A stretch of DNA of 64,000 bases from Durusdinium trenchii (GCA_963970005.1 CAXAMN010015335.1:1133568-1197567), one strand, 5' to 3'; shown: positions 33,218 to 44,721, numbered from the stretch's first letter. Made by a program: numbers and translations. The notes: generated by a model from the letters alone, not told the origin.

Positions 33218-33732
33218 CTCGGAGTATAAAGCAAGAAAAATAAAACAAGTGCTCATTTGGAATACTTATTGCTGGCCTGCGATGAGTTTTGGAGAATAAA
33301 TGTTTACTCTAGTTAGTTTTAATAAAGTTACATGGACTGTTTTTTTTGCAGGCATTCAGGTATTCCCTGATATATCACTGTTCTTGCTCACAATTCTGTG
33401 GAATGTCAACTTCAGTACGACCTCAGAATTCCGAACATATACATCTGATCCACCGGTTTCAACGATGATTCCTAGATTGATGTCGGTCCATTTGTTGATG
33501 TTTGATAACTTTTGGTCCCAAATATATATGCCATACTCTGTTATTTTTATACAACTGTGATCAAACCGGACTCATCTCGAAACACCACTCCCTCCAAAAA
33601 CATCTCCAAATCCGACTCATTCAGACTGGTGATGTCCAGTCAGCCCCAATTACAGGGATCAGAACAAATGGCCCGGCCCTCCCAAAAGGTGTTTCAACAT
33701 TAGTCTCGATGATGCACCTATATGACCCTATA

Positions 33733-33809
33733 CCCAAACACTCCATGTAACTGCCATATTTGCCTACATTGGGGTGTATGCATATATTCCATACATGGAG
33801 TGTCTGGGA
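33733..33809. mobile_element. Family A foldback element
   Basis: CCCAAACACTCCATG on the left and CATGGAGTGTCTGGGA on the right face each other around a TGCCTACATTGG interior. Confidence 0.7.
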
Positions 33810-33979
33810 TATGTACCTTCAAAAATACCCTGCATCCCTTCCAAATGCGGCCTAGTGATGTCAGTCTCGGGGAGCGTAGGGTCATCATGTTCAGTTTCAA
33901 TGGGGGATGGGTGGTGCCAGGCACGAATCAAGGATGGGACCAATAAAGCCGTTCCAGGAAATTTTAACTGCTGATCAAT

Positions 33980-34076
33980 TCAAACACTTCATGGGACTGG
34001 CATATATACCTATATTTAATTGGAATAAGTTGACCTGGCGTCAGAATGTATATAAGTATATTCCATACAGGGAACT
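33980..34076. mobile_element. Family A foldback element, diverged
   Basis: TCAAACACTTCATGGGACTG followed by GCATATATACC, then TTGACCTGGCGTCA and a decayed right arm ending CCATACAGGGAAC. Confidence 0.55.
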
Positions 34077-34849
34077 GCTGGTGAAGATACTTTGATCGAC
34101 GTCCCAAGGAAAAGCTCCGAAACCACACACCACCCGGATGAGACTGGAAGGTAGAGCTGACCCCAGGTCAGTCAACCACCCCAACGGATCGGAAGTGGAC
34201 TGCCAGTCCCCATGAGGTGTCTGGGATTAGGATGACACACTCCGAGTCGCACTACATGTTTGGTATTCAGAACATTTCAGAACATGGCCGGGCAATTCGT
34301 CCACTTACATCCTGAAACAGGGAGGGTACCTTTTTACAGTCCTTAGATGTCCCAAATGCCTTCCCAAAACGTGACTTGGACCTCCAAACCTACATAACTA
34401 GTGTCTCCAATCACCTGCTGAGAAGATACTTGAATCCCTAGAGTCGACCTTTCGCTACAAGTTCATGCCCGGAGACGAACTCCCTAGTGATGTAAATTGC
34501 TGGCAAAAAAAACCTCAGAACCACTGCCGAAGCTTTTGGGTTTCGAGGTTTCCATTCAAGTGCCACATGCGTCCATCTCAATTGCTCTGCTGGGGCATCC
34601 TATGGGATGAGATGTGCCAAGAACCCATTTGAGCCCTGTCTTGATAGGACAAAAAACCCTTGTTTCGGGCGGTCGGAGATCGATCCCAATTAGGGATAAC
34701 TCAGGTTCTAGGTGTTCAAGGTGTTTTAAATCTATCATCCAAGGTAGGGGTTGAACATGGTTGAACAAATGATTCCAAGCCACCGAAGAGTAAATCACAG
34801 CTGATGCCATTTCTTGGCGCGAAAAAAAACAAGTCTCCGTCCACCAACC

Positions 34850-34979
34850 GAGGGACCGGGAAGCGGAGTCGCAGGAGTGGCAGCTGGAGTCGCGGGATTT
34901 GTGGTCGTTGTGGCCGTCGTTGGAGCCTTTTCGTGCGCCTTTGCAGGCGACTTCCACTTGTGATAGGCTTCACCAATTC
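34850..34979 (-). CDS. Candidate exon encoding a Thr/Pro/Ala-rich linker
   Basis: The acceptor is TGATTGCCCAG|GAATT. The peptide begins with YHKWKSPAKAHEKAP and continues as alternating Thr/Pro/Ala, ending near VGGR with a probable GA donor. This looks like a disordered interdomain linker. Confidence 0.4.
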
Positions 34980-35538
34980 CTGGGCAATCACTCATGTCAG
35001 AAGTGTGAGGGGGAGCCACACGAAACCCAGAATATCATCCTCCAATTCAGCCAAAGAAGAACATCAGGTCATGCTTATGATCTATATTATGCCCTCGAAC
35101 CAGCCTTGAAGGCCTCAATTCCCAATTGGTGGTTGATTTCAGGCTTCCCCGAAAAGGTCTTTGGCCTTTGAGCCAGATGGGTCCTGGCGACTGTAGTGTA
35201 TCATGACTCACCAGCCGCTTGGCCTAGAGCGTCAGGCCAGCTTCGAATGGGACGGGCGAACTGAGATTCGACCGCATCTGGGTGGTGCATTCGGCGGGCT
35301 ACGCTGCTGACTTTCGAAAGGAACGAAACCTTCGCGTCGTGTGAAGCCGGAGGGTGCTAGCAGCTTAGCAAGTTCAAGCACATTGAACCCCGATCCACCT
35401 AATAACCCAAATCAAAGTCAGCGTCGTTCCCATTTGGAACAGTGACTTGGGGTCACCATTCACCTATCCTCACCTCTGTGGAACTCCGTGGGTGTGCTCG
35501 TTGTCTGTAGTCTGACGTTTCCAGCCCAGGCAGGTCTC

Positions 35539-35611
35539 CTGCCTTTCCAGACCAGCTTCGTTGCCCCAGGGCCTTGGAAAGCTCTGTGCGCCCCTTCTGG
35601 CGAAGGAGCTC
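35539..35611 (-). CDS. Candidate exon, family unknown
   Basis: The acceptor is GTGTCGACAG|GAG and the donor AAAGGCAG|GAGAC (GA). The 24-codon peptide starts ELLRQKGRTELSKALGQRSW. Protein-like, no family recognised. Confidence 0.45.
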
Positions 35612-36124
35612 CTGTCGACACCGGTTGGAACATCCTGATGAAACGGTCACAAAAGCTGACATGTAAGACATGTAAGACCAAATCTCCCTCATCTGACTGG
35701 GGCCTGTCGGACCGAAACATCCGAGTAGCTAACTAGCTGTCATGGCTGCGATGGCAAGCATACTGTAGACTCTTGATGAATAACCACCCCCTTTGAAGAG
35801 GATGTACACCATGTTCAACCCCACTATTACCCCTCGGAACACCCGAGAAGGTGACAGTTGGGGGCGATCGCCGCAGACGTTTCGCAAGTGCGTGCATTCA
35901 AGTGGGGGGGTGTATTTGTAGTTAAAACAATATACATACATTGACCCGGATGAACTTGACCCATCCACGGGTCATGGCTGGTCCAATGGGGTGGGATGGA
36001 CATGACGTGTTTTTCCACGGACACCCGAGCTCGGCCCTGGCAGGTTGACGCGGCAAACCCAACGAGGGCCGAATTGGAGAACCCGGTTGAGCCCAGGGCT
36101 GATGTATGCTCATCTCAAACCATG

Positions 36125-36217
36125 CCCAAACACTCTGATGTATGGCAAAGGTACCTACATGTACCTACATTGGAGTGGTTTCAACAGCCAATTGCCAGTC
36201 CCATGGAGTGTCTGGGA
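36125..36217. mobile_element. Family A foldback element
   Basis: Left CCCAAACACTC, interior TACCTACATTGG, right CCATGGAGTGTCTGGGA. Confidence 0.65.
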
Positions 36218-36269
36218 TCAGAACGCCACATCTACTGCTTTCGTCAGCTTTTTGTCCCATCCCCGTCCT

Positions 36270-36352
36270 GCGCTGCAAGCCCTGCGCCACGCAGGTCGTT
36301 CTGCGCAAAGAAGGAATCCACTTGTGCCTCTTCCAGGCAGTGCCGGAGGAAC
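36270..36352 (-). CDS. Candidate exon, family unknown
   Basis: The acceptor is TGGAGCCCAG|GTTCC. The peptide FLRHCLEEAQVDSFFAQNDL continues with RGAGLAAQ. The end is uncertain; a GA donor (GCGCAG|GACGG) is proposed. Confidence 0.45.
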
Positions 36353-36863
36353 CTGGGCTCCACTCTGCACCCCCTGTGAGCAGGGGTCAAGTGGGGATCA
36401 AATGCACTGACATTGACCCCTGAAACGATACCAATTTAGGTAAACAAAAAGCACTCCATAGATCATACGTGCAGAGATTGACATTGCATCTACATCCGCG
36501 GCCGGACGCGGAGCGTCTCCAACAACCTCACAACATCTCACAACCTATAAGCACTTTGCGATCCAGTGGTTTCCGCACCCCCCAAAATCCCGAGGACCTA
36601 AGAGGCAGCATGCAGCGAAGTGAACACAAACGTCTTTGATGTAAGGCGAGTGCCGAGCCCCAAAGATTCACACTGGCACGCGCGCACACACCTTCAAACG
36701 TTTTAAGCACCTAGTCCTGGTGCCTCCAAAGATTCATAGCACATACTTTGACTTGACACCTTTCACACCACCATTCAACTCCTCCAAAACGGGTTCTAAA
36801 GGGCTTGAACCTCAAGAAAAATTGCAACTTGCTAAGCTTCATCTCCACACCAAGCCACTGTAC

Positions 36864-37031
36864 GTCCTCTGGCTGCAGTCCCGGCTTCACCGCCTTCTTC
36901 GCCTTCACCGGAGCAGGTGCAGCGGACTCGTCCTTGGCCAGCGGAGCCTCCAATTCGTCGTCCAGGCGGTGCTGGCCGTTGAGCTCCAGGGGCCAGTTGA
37001 GCGTCGGATACTTGGCGCCGCGGCCCAGCAC
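36864..37031 (-). CDS. Candidate 56-codon exon downstream of the AlkB-like gene
   Basis: The acceptor is CCCTGCCAG|GTGC and the donor GAGGAC|GTACAG; phase 0 at both ends. The peptide starts VLGRGAKYPTLNWPLELNG, then an acidic stretch and a Lys/Ala/Pro-rich linker. It could be the first exon found of the next gene, or an AlkB extension if the proposed AlkB stop is spliced out. Confidence 0.5.
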
Positions 37032-37297
37032 CTGGCAGGGCTGCTCAGCATCTTTCGAGCGACAGGTCATGGAAGATGGCAGGGGGTGGGAGGAGGCCAA
37101 GAGGTGAGACATGGAAGGGGAACGAGCCACTCAATGTTCGATTGTGCTGGAATGCCATATGGAGTCGATGTGAGAAGAGAGACCAAGGAACACGTCGTAT
37201 ACTTCCGGCTCACAGCCAGCAAGAGTCCAAACTGAACCCATGAAGCACGAACACTATACTGACCAGTTAAGCTATGTGGACGTTCTTCTCTTCATGG

Positions 37298-37552
37298 CTA
37301 GTCAAGCCTTGGCCGCCTTGGGGACTCAACTGCACCACGCCTCGGACGACGCGGACCACCACGCGCGTGCCGCGCGCTCATGGTCACGTCAGAACACAGC
37401 CTGTTGGCCCTCCGAGCCGACGCCCCGAAGGCCTCGCCGGCTTCGGTGCGGTAGGTCAGCACTCGTCGGAAGGTGACGGAGACCCGTGCTCCGGTCGCGG
37501 ACTCGGTCTGCCGAACGGCGTGGTAGTAGTGGGAGTTGGTCTCGGGGCCCAG
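37298..37552 (-). CDS. AlkB-like terminal exon (distal His and RxxxxxR)
   Basis: The acceptor is GAGGTTGCAG|CTG. Contains ETNSHYYHAV and GARVSVTFRRV, then a basic low-complexity tail to TAG at 37298-37300. The basic tail may instead be intronic if an earlier donor is used. Confidence 0.75.
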   Translation of the reverse strand: MGPETNSHYYHAVRQTESATGARVSVTFRRVLTYRTEAGEAFGASARRANRLCSDVTMSARHARGGPRRPRRGAVESPRRPRLD

Positions 37553-40500
37553 CTGCAACCTCGCTGCCGGTCGCAGCTTTCGAAGAGCGTAACCGCAGGG
37601 GTGGAGCCCTCTTAGCATAGCAAGTGGAAGTTAACATGTAGGAGGGGAATTTAGGAGTTGAGCCATAAGCAGGGTTTATATGTGGCCAAGGTGAAGGAAT
37701 GTGTGGGGAGTTTGAGGGCGGCCACCAGAAAAAGGAACCAACTCCAGTCATTTACTTGGTCGCACAGCCTACAAATGCATGCCAGCAGGTCACAAGAATC
37801 CACTAAATGAAGTGCTTCTGGTCAAAACCTGATTCAATCAACATTCACAAATCCTTCAAGGAACCCAATGTTCAATTCAAACACGACAACATTTATCAGG
37901 ACTATATATAAACAGTCAAGGGTCGGTATGTCGTAGACATTTAGAATGCTGCAGCTATAGTCTGCTATAGGCTATACGTGCTATAGGTATACAGTAATAT
38001 ATGACATGATGCCATGCATCGTGCTTTACATCTCACTCAAAACATGGAGACCTTTCATCACATTAGACTTGCCCCCATTTCCCCACCGCCGTGGAGGCCA
38101 GGTACAGGGCGCCATGTGTCAAGAAGATCTCCTGTTGCATGGTTGGCTTGAAGATGTCATCGCGCAACCTTGGTCTCAAAGGCAGGCAACACACCCTCGG
38201 TCAAAGTCATACACTCCGGGGGGCTTCTCAAAGGTGTATGCTCCCTGGCTTTCCAGTATCTAGATCGATCCCAAGAGTGGGGGCAGGTAAAAGCTGGCCA
38301 AATGGGAACGATTGGACTGCCCATACAATCCCAAACACTCCATGGGAGTGACCTATAAATAGCCTACATATTTTCCGATCAGTTGGGATGGTTGAAAAAA
38401 AGGGGTCAGTGTAGGCATAATATATATATATATATATATCATGCATGGAGTGTTTGGGACCTGGATCCACAACAAATGACAACCATTTGATCACATGGTG
38501 AAACTGAGAAGACATGTTTGAGCTACTCCGAACAATGCAATTGCAAACATTTCAACATCGGTCATGATCCCGCCGCCGGATGCTGAATTGGAAACTGTCC
38601 TCAAGATTGCACAGGCTCCCCAGTCACCTGATTTTGGACATCTACTGTACTATACTATAGTAGCTGCTTCCCCAAATGGTGAAAACAACACCATATACAA
38701 TCAGTCTAATCAGTGCAACAATTTTTGCTGGCCTAAAAAACCCAGACCTGGCGAACCGGAGCGGCCACGCAGCAAATATGGCCGTCCAGGACGGCCCAAA
38801 GAGATGCTCACGATGGGCGCCAAATCATCCAGATCGAGGGTCTTGTCCTGACAACTTCCAAACACAACCCGTGGGACAGGGGTGTGTCACATGATTTCAT
38901 CCTTCACATATGCAACGAGGTGGGTTCCATCCAAGCCTTGGAGGAAACACACTGACTATCACAATGACCTTTGCCATTCTTCTCCCATCATCACGGGTCA
39001 AAAGCTTGCCAAGTAACTAGTACCAAGAGCACTAGCTTGTACCTGGACTGACTCTCTCTCTCTCTCTCTGTGTCTATGTTAACATATGTTGTTTAATACT
39101 ATATATATATAGATATATGCAATATTAAAATGATATACAAATCAATGATATACACATCTCAAACACTCCATGCATGCAAAAATGGCCTACATTGGGTGGT
39201 TTTGGGTAGTAAATCTAGGCCACTTGCACGGAGCGGTGGGGTTTTAAACGTACGAGGGTCCTTGTGAAAGCCGATGCACTCATTCCCATCTGCGTAGTAA
39301 AGCACGACCTGGGTGAATTCGGCGACAGCCTTTGTCGGCTTCCAAGGTTTAAAGAATGCCTCGGGGTGGGGCGAATGGAAACTCCACGGTTTTCGAGGTT
39401 TTGAGCGCGGCTCCCCATTTGATGCGTGGCCAAGCAGGTGCATGGCATGAAACATTGAAGCCAATGGGTTTTTGCAATTGATGCCCACGAATTGTGCGCC
39501 ACATGCATGCACAGCCAGAGAACGAGTGGTTTAAGACCAGGGGGCGGGTGACCAAGAAGATATGTATACTTATGGACTGGGTCAAATGGTGGGGTTTCCT
39601 TGCTTTAAGGCCTTCCAGTTTGATAACAACGCATCGGAAGTTAGCTGTGCATTAGCCCCTCACAATATGATGGTGCAGACGCTGGTGCAACGTACAAACA
39701 AGCATCCAAATCAAGGCTCCTTGAGTTCGTCAGAGGGGCTTCATTCACCGGGTAAAGCGGCTTCAGCGGAACCGGCCACACACGGTGCGGCGTCTTACGG
39801 AGATGTCGTGGGAGACAAACAAAGTGTGGCGATAGTCCACTTGATCCTCCCTGTTCAATCGTTCAATGCTTAGTCCTCAGGCCATTCCCAACAAGGGCTG
39901 GGTTTTCGCAACCCGGGACGCCAGGTCTCAGTCGGTCTTCGAGCACTTCGCACGTCCCCACGCCCCAACTCCACCTGCGCTTCCAGAGTTGAGCCCCAGC
40001 CACAGCATGATTGAAGGTGAAACCTGTCCGCTCGTTGACCTTCGCACAAAGCTCTTTGACCGTCGGCGACATCGGGAGGACCCCATAGCGCTGCTGATCC
40101 TCGGTGACCGCATCCCTCAAACGAAGCCGCCCAGATCGGCAAGCCGGGACTTGTTATAGATTTATGATAGATTTAATCACTCTTCCAGCCGGAACTTGTT
40201 TTTTTTGGGGGGGCACTGTGGTTGCATCATGGATCATCATGGATGTTCACTCACTTGGAAGCTGACTGAGCATGGATCAAGAGTCTATCCACATCCCCAC
40301 TCTCCTCCCCCGTTCCGGTCGCCCCCCGGCCGTGCGTGAGGTCGCCAGCCAGGCTCAGGGGTTTGTGGATGAAAAAGCACACTCTGTCTCCTGTCTCCAG
40401 AATGGTGGAACACATCTCCATGTCACGCACGTGTCATTCACCAACACTCCAGATTCACCCGCCCAAAAAAAACAGTCAGTGGTTTCAGCGCAAATGGCAC

Positions 40501-41479
40501 CCATCCCCAAGTTTGGTGGTTGATATGGACCCATATATTTAAGACATCTCTGGGGTGCCATCATGTGCCGCATGAAGCACTGGCGCTCACCGCCCCCACC
40601 GCCGCCGCGGGGCATTCACCGGGAAGCGGTACCTGGGGCGGCTCTGGGTGAGGGCTGAAGACCAACGCAGGCAACAGGAAAGGGAAGGAGCTAGGCTCTA
40701 GGCCAAGAATCTACTACCAGCATCTTCCAACAGGTCTCCTTTGGAGGTTTGTTAGGCCCTAACAGGTTTCAATTGGTGACCTGTTGGAGGTGCTGGTAGT
40801 AACTCTTTATACCAAGTCTGGACTTGAGGATGCTTGGGGGCTCTGCTGGCCATGTTTCCCACTGGTGCACGCCGCTCCGCTTCCCACTTGTGCACGCCGC
40901 TCGGGTGCAGCTGCAGCGCGTTCACGGAAACATGCAAAACCTTTAGATGCTCTGAGCACTGATTGCACAGTTCGGATTACTGGGACGCCTCGTCATTTGT
41001 TTGAACCACAGTTGGGAACAGTGGGCGTGAGGCACAAAACACAAGCAACTACCGCGCCATCCAAGAGAGAGAGAGAGGTTCTACGTGTAGAATTACTTAT
41101 TACTTATTCAGCCAATCTCAGGCTATTCCTCAGAAAGGAGCAACATCAATCCAGCACCTCATATAGCTTAGTCTGGTCATATGAAGAAATAGCCATGACC
41201 ATTCCTCGCTCCATCTATTCTCATATGCTGCTCATTCCTCACATCATTACACCCTGTTCGGTTCTGGGAACATCCTCTGCCGCTTCCGTGAGTCGTCCAC
41301 CTTTCCGTGGAGCTTCGTGAGTCCAATCCACCCCTTCTTCCAGGGCGTCAGGCCGTCCCTTCGTGAGTCGTCCCACCGACCCGTGCGCACCAGGGCGTCA
41401 GGCCGTCGTCGCCGCGATCGGCCATGGCCACTTTGGTCCGCTGCAAGCGCTTGAGCGCCTCCTGGGGCTTCTTGCGGTC
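37298..41479 (-). CDS. AlkB-family (ALKBH2-like) Fe(II)/2-oxoglutarate dioxygenase, multi-exon
   Basis: Exons 41391-41479, 40004-40115, 39261-39308, 38774-38847, 38087-38168 and 37298-37552 join in phase. The core follows AlkB order: TGFTFNHA joined to VVLYYADGNECIGFHK (iron ligands His and Asp of HxD; the Asp comes from the next exon), then LAPIVSISLGRPGRPYLL, IFLTHGALYLAS, TNSHYYHAV (distal iron His) and ARVSVTFRRV (RxxxxxR for 2-oxoglutarate). All cofactor-binding residues are therefore present. The arrangement is closest to ALKBH2/3, which oxidatively remove alkyl groups from nucleic-acid bases; the substrate here is unknown. Donors are GT, GA and GC. The reading frame ends at TAG 37298 after a basic tail. 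The true N-terminus lies upstream. Confidence 0.82.
38087..38168 (-). CDS. AlkB-like exon with the LxHGxL segment
   Basis: The acceptor is GAGACCAAG|GTTGC and the donor CACGGCG|GTGGGG. The peptide ends QEIFLTHGALYLASTA, equivalent to the AlkB LxHGSLLxM strand. One leading base completes Leu of the previous exon. Confidence 0.75.
38330..38459. mobile_element. Family A foldback element inside an AlkB intron
   Basis: Left CCCAAACACTCCATGGGAGT, interior GGGGTCAGTGTAGGCATA with a TA microsatellite, right GCATGGAGTGTTTGGGA. Confidence 0.7.
38774..38847 (-). CDS. AlkB-like exon with the SISLG strand
   Basis: The acceptor is AGTTGTCAG|GAC; the proposed GC donor is CCATATTT|GCTGCG. The peptide DKTLDLDDLAPIVSISLG and RPGRPY corresponds to the AlkB PIxSxSxGxxRxF segment. 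Confidence 0.8.
39157..39207. repeat. Family A solo arm
   Basis: ATCTCAAACACTCCATGCAT followed by TGGCCTACATTGGGTGGTTT; no facing arm. Located directly after an AlkB exon. Confidence 0.5.
39261..39308 (-). CDS. AlkB-like exon with the iron-binding His
   Basis: The acceptor is TTCACCCAG|GTCG and the donor TTCACAAG|GACCC (GA). 16 codons, VVLYYADGNECIGFHK. The donor and the next acceptor (TGTCAG|GACAAG) share AGGAC, so the exact join is ambiguous but the protein is unchanged at HKD. Confidence 0.85.
40004..40115 (-). CDS. AlkB-like exon with the pre-catalytic helix and FN motif
   Basis: The acceptor is TTCGTTTGAG|GGAT and the donor AATCATGCT|GTGGCT. The peptide includes SPTVKELCAKVNERTGFTFN, the AlkB helix before the NxYxDG strand. 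Confidence 0.8.
40475..40572. mobile_element. MITE-like element, family B
   Basis: AGTCAGTGGTTTCAGCGCAA followed by ATGGCACC, then CAAGTTTGGTGG, TTTAAGACATC and GGGGTGCCATCATG; shares the interior with 14126. Confidence 0.6.
40713..40800. mobile_element. Full-length hairpin element (88 bp), family D
   Basis: The left arm ACTACCAGCATCTTCCAACA continues to GGTCTCC; the right arm is GGTGACCTGTTGGAGGTGCT followed by GGTAGT. The centre TTAGGCCCTAA is itself a palindrome, so almost the whole element can fold. Confidence 0.75.
41391..41479 (-). CDS. Probable upstream exon of the AlkB-like gene
   Basis: The acceptor is CCTCCACATCAG|GAC and the donor ACGCCCTG|GTGCGC. The peptide contains PQEALKRLQRTKVAMADRG. 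It ends two bases into a Trp codon that the next AlkB exon completes; membership is inferred from this phase match. Confidence 0.5.
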
Positions 41480-41865
41480 CTGATGTGGAGGGCACGAGGG
41501 CCCGAGGCGCAAAGGAGCATTTTGATTGTTTGGTTTTTCCTCTCCGGATGCAAGTTCCAAAAGAAACATCCAGACACTGCCAGGCACGGTGAGGAAGAGA
41601 GTTGATCTACCTCCCAAAGTTGGCACAAATCAATGCAACTGCCAGCCAATGACTGATGCCGATGCCCTCAAGATTCCACACTTCCTCCCCAAATACCCCA
41701 TGACCTTCCTTGCAATTCCTTGTATGTGAGCTGAGAGCACCAAGATGACATCTCTCCAGCATGGATCAAGCCCCCCTTACTATCTGAATTCATTTGGACC
41801 CACTGGAGAATCACTGAGATCAACTCACGAGCTGTTCATTGCTATAGAGGCAGGTGAAATCGAAC

Positions 41866-41949
41866 AGCCGTCCCTTAGGCTCCCCAATTCGATCGAACAC
41901 GAGGCCTCCGGTTCATCGAAGGGTCGTATTCCTGCACCGGTCAGATCGA
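41866..41949 (-). CDS. Candidate exon, family unknown
   Basis: The acceptor is CGGGGTTCCAG|TCG, or alternatively CGGTGCAG|GAATA. The frame gives DLTGAGIRPFDEPEASCSIE. End unresolved; upstream of the AlkB exons on the same strand. Confidence 0.35.
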
Positions 41950-42294
41950 CTGGAACCCCGAAGCGAAAAGCGCTCGTGCCGGTCGAGCAGCCGGCATGTG
42001 ATACCACTGTTGGTATTCAATCTCTCCACCAGGTAGCAAGCGCTGAAAGCAACCTGAGGGGGCGCGCGGTGCCTTCAAAGCACGGCGCCTCCAGCTGGGA
42101 CCTGTGTCACCCATTTGTCTGAGCTGCTCTGAAAAAATGCTGAAACCATCTAAGCATCATGGCTTGAAAGGAAGTATAGACATGCAATTGTGAGAAATGG
42201 ATCAACAATGCGTCTATGATAGCATTAACCCACACACACTTCGGAGCATTGACCCTGGTGGTTCTCACCCCCTGAACCGGACACCAACCAAGAC

Positions 42295-42335
42295 CGGGCC
42301 CAATCGGCGATCCGAGCCACGGTCCGCCTCTTCCT
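42295..42335 (-). CDS. Candidate short exon
   Basis: The acceptor is GAGCTTCCTTTCAG|AGG and the donor TTGGGCCCG|GTCTTG. The peptide RKRRTVARIADWA is basic and amphipathic. A further possible mini-exon, GCGCAG|GAGATGCCGAAG, lies near 42380. Confidence 0.35.
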
Positions 42336-43066
42336 CTGAAAGGAAGCTCGAGAGCAAACGCGAGTCTCCAACACCCAGGCCTTCGGCATCTCCTGCGCGG
42401 GACCGGTGAACGGCACCACGGCCCGGTGACGGGGCGGAGACGGCGGAGACTCCAGCCATGTCCGCAAAAAACCAGTGGTGGTTTTGCACGCCCATGGTAG
42501 TGACCAGGTTCATGGGGAGGGTGTGATTAGAACTCTTTTGGGCACACGACAAGCCCCAAACAAGTCGATGCAAAGCAATATGTTAAAGTTGATAGCTGCA
42601 AAGCCGTTGTGGACCACAAGGTGCTCAAACTTTTTGGTTGCATGATGTTGCATGATGTTGCATGCGCTTCTTCAATAGACTGTGCTTCTCAAGTGCTTGA
42701 TCCGTTGAATCGATCACATCAACAACCAATGGCATGGGATATTTAAATGGCGCACATTACACATCACATACTCCAACTGCTGGTACAGTAAGTATGTTTG
42801 ACGACTGGGTCTGACCAATGCACCTTCACTCAACGGGGTATTGGTCCGTTGTATATGTATTGGTCCTGGTGCTTCCTTCGTCATCTTCTAATCATATATG
42901 GCTTCAGATGGATCCACCCCCCAAAGATCGGTCATCACCCCTTGTAAACCCTCTTAGCCATCCTTGAACCCACCCATGCACCACCCTCTGCTTGGATCCC
43001 CCCCTGCGCGTTTCTGGACACTGCTCGCCACTGCTCGCGGCAGTAGAAACCCCATCAGCCTGCCAC

Positions 43067-43147
43067 GTGCTTGGTGGGAATGGCCGCGGCGGTGGCATCC
43101 AGAAAGGCCGTGCCGTCGCCGTAGCGCAGGGCCGCTCCGGACTGCTC
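43067..43147 (-). CDS. Candidate 27-codon exon, family unknown
   Basis: The acceptor is CCCACCTCCCAG|GAG and the donor ACCAAGCAC|GTGGCA; exactly in phase. The peptide EQSGAALRYGDGTAFLDAT and AAAIPTKH is strongly protein-like. Family not recognised. Confidence 0.5.
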
Positions 43148-43983
43148 CTGGGAGGTGGGCTCTATGAGGAAGGATCTATGAGGAAGGTGGGCTCTATTGG
43201 GCTCTGGTTGGAGAGAAGGATCTATGAGGGATGTCTGGGGCGGGGTGGATGGTGGACGTGGACGTTTCCACGCGCTTCCTTTCAATTCAATTCCTGGATC
43301 CAAAGTCCTTGGAGTTCTTCGGACCCTCCACGATGATGTTTGGTAGGGGGGAAGATTTTAGAAATCAAGATCCAACATTGCGCCACTGATCTTCCTTCTA
43401 TATACACCACGTGGCCAGGATCTATCTATAATATATATATATATATATGTAAGTCTGTCATACCCAAAGGCCATCTTGGTAAAGCATGTCTTCCATAAAG
43501 CTCCACACAAAAAGGCACCCAATATCACCCAATTGATACCTCAGGCGGGTTGGAGGGCCTAAGAATGTTTAAGTCTATAAGTCTAAGCACCTTCTGAAAA
43601 AGAGCAGGTCAGGTGTTGGTAATGATATAATGTTTGCCTTTAAATGCTTCAATGCATCGTATTTTGCGGTGCTTTTTCTGATGCTTTATGCATGTACTGA
43701 AATAGGCTCAAACACGCAGTAATACATCTATATAGTCTTTGTTGGAATCTACCGCTGTTGTATGTAGAATGCAACCAGCAAATTTAAATGCCTTGAAGCA
43801 CCTGAGGAAGGCATTCTTGAAATGACTGTCCATTTTGGCAAAGATGCAACTTGTGGATGAGCATTGGAAGAACACATCATCTCCCCCAAAAGCATGCCCT
43901 GAAGCCCCCCAAATACAGATTACAATGTACTACATGCTTTTCGGAATAGAAAACATCAACGTTGGGGATCCAGGCGCCCCAAC

Positions 43984-44048
43984 CGGCGAATGCCGAGGGG
44001 CGGCTTCCGCCGCCATGCGAAGCAGGCGACGAAGGAGCACCGAGGGTG
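43984..44048 (-). CDS. Candidate exon, family unknown
   Basis: The acceptor is TATGTTTCGAG|CAC and the donor CATTCGCCG|GTTGGG. One frame gives APSVLLRRLLRMAAEAAPRH. Other frames are open, so frame is provisional. Confidence 0.35.
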
Positions 44049-44721
44049 CTCGAAACATACAAAGAACACACTGGAGCCGGGAAGGAGAACCACCGGGTTC
44101 GGATGCTGACGCTGAGAACGTTCAGAACCGGGTTCCGTGGATGAAACTGAGTGGCCAAAGACTGCCAGATTTTTGGTGGTGAGAATCACTGGTTCCAAAA
44201 ATGCGCTAACATAGACTTGTAATATAATGACTTGATTATATAGACTTGTAGAAATTGGATATAATTGGATGATTGTCTTTGAAGATACGGGTTCCTGGTG
44301 GAGTGGCCAGGGATACACAGGGTCTGTGTGGAAGAAATGCTTCTTGAAAGGGTTGAACAATCATTGATGCAATCATTTTTTCAATCCAAACCATGGAATG
44401 ACAAGCGTTCTAGGATTAAATCGTTGGCGCTGTTGTTTTTGTTGGTGCGACAGACTCATCAGCACACATCATCTACCATCCATCCCTTTTTCAACACCCC
44501 AAATAGCAAAAGCAGCTGTTGAGAAGTGCGGCTAAACCACCAGTCTCAAGCAAAACAGCTCCCCTCTCGGTCACTTAGTTTACAGGCAACCCTTGCCGCC
44601 CACGAAGAGCTGCCGCGTCTGGGATTCGTGGCAAATTGTGTTAACAAACACCCTCAACGGGCAAGTGGTTCACGCCCCCCCCAGCTCAACTTCAGCTCCC
44701 CCCGAACACCACCCAGTGCAT

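Noticed and set aside
38421-38440. TA, CA and CT runs (also 32880-32910, 39052-39069, 43430-43448, 47216-47232, 49230-49252)
   Set aside because: Ordinary short microsatellites, several inside hairpin elements; not listed individually.
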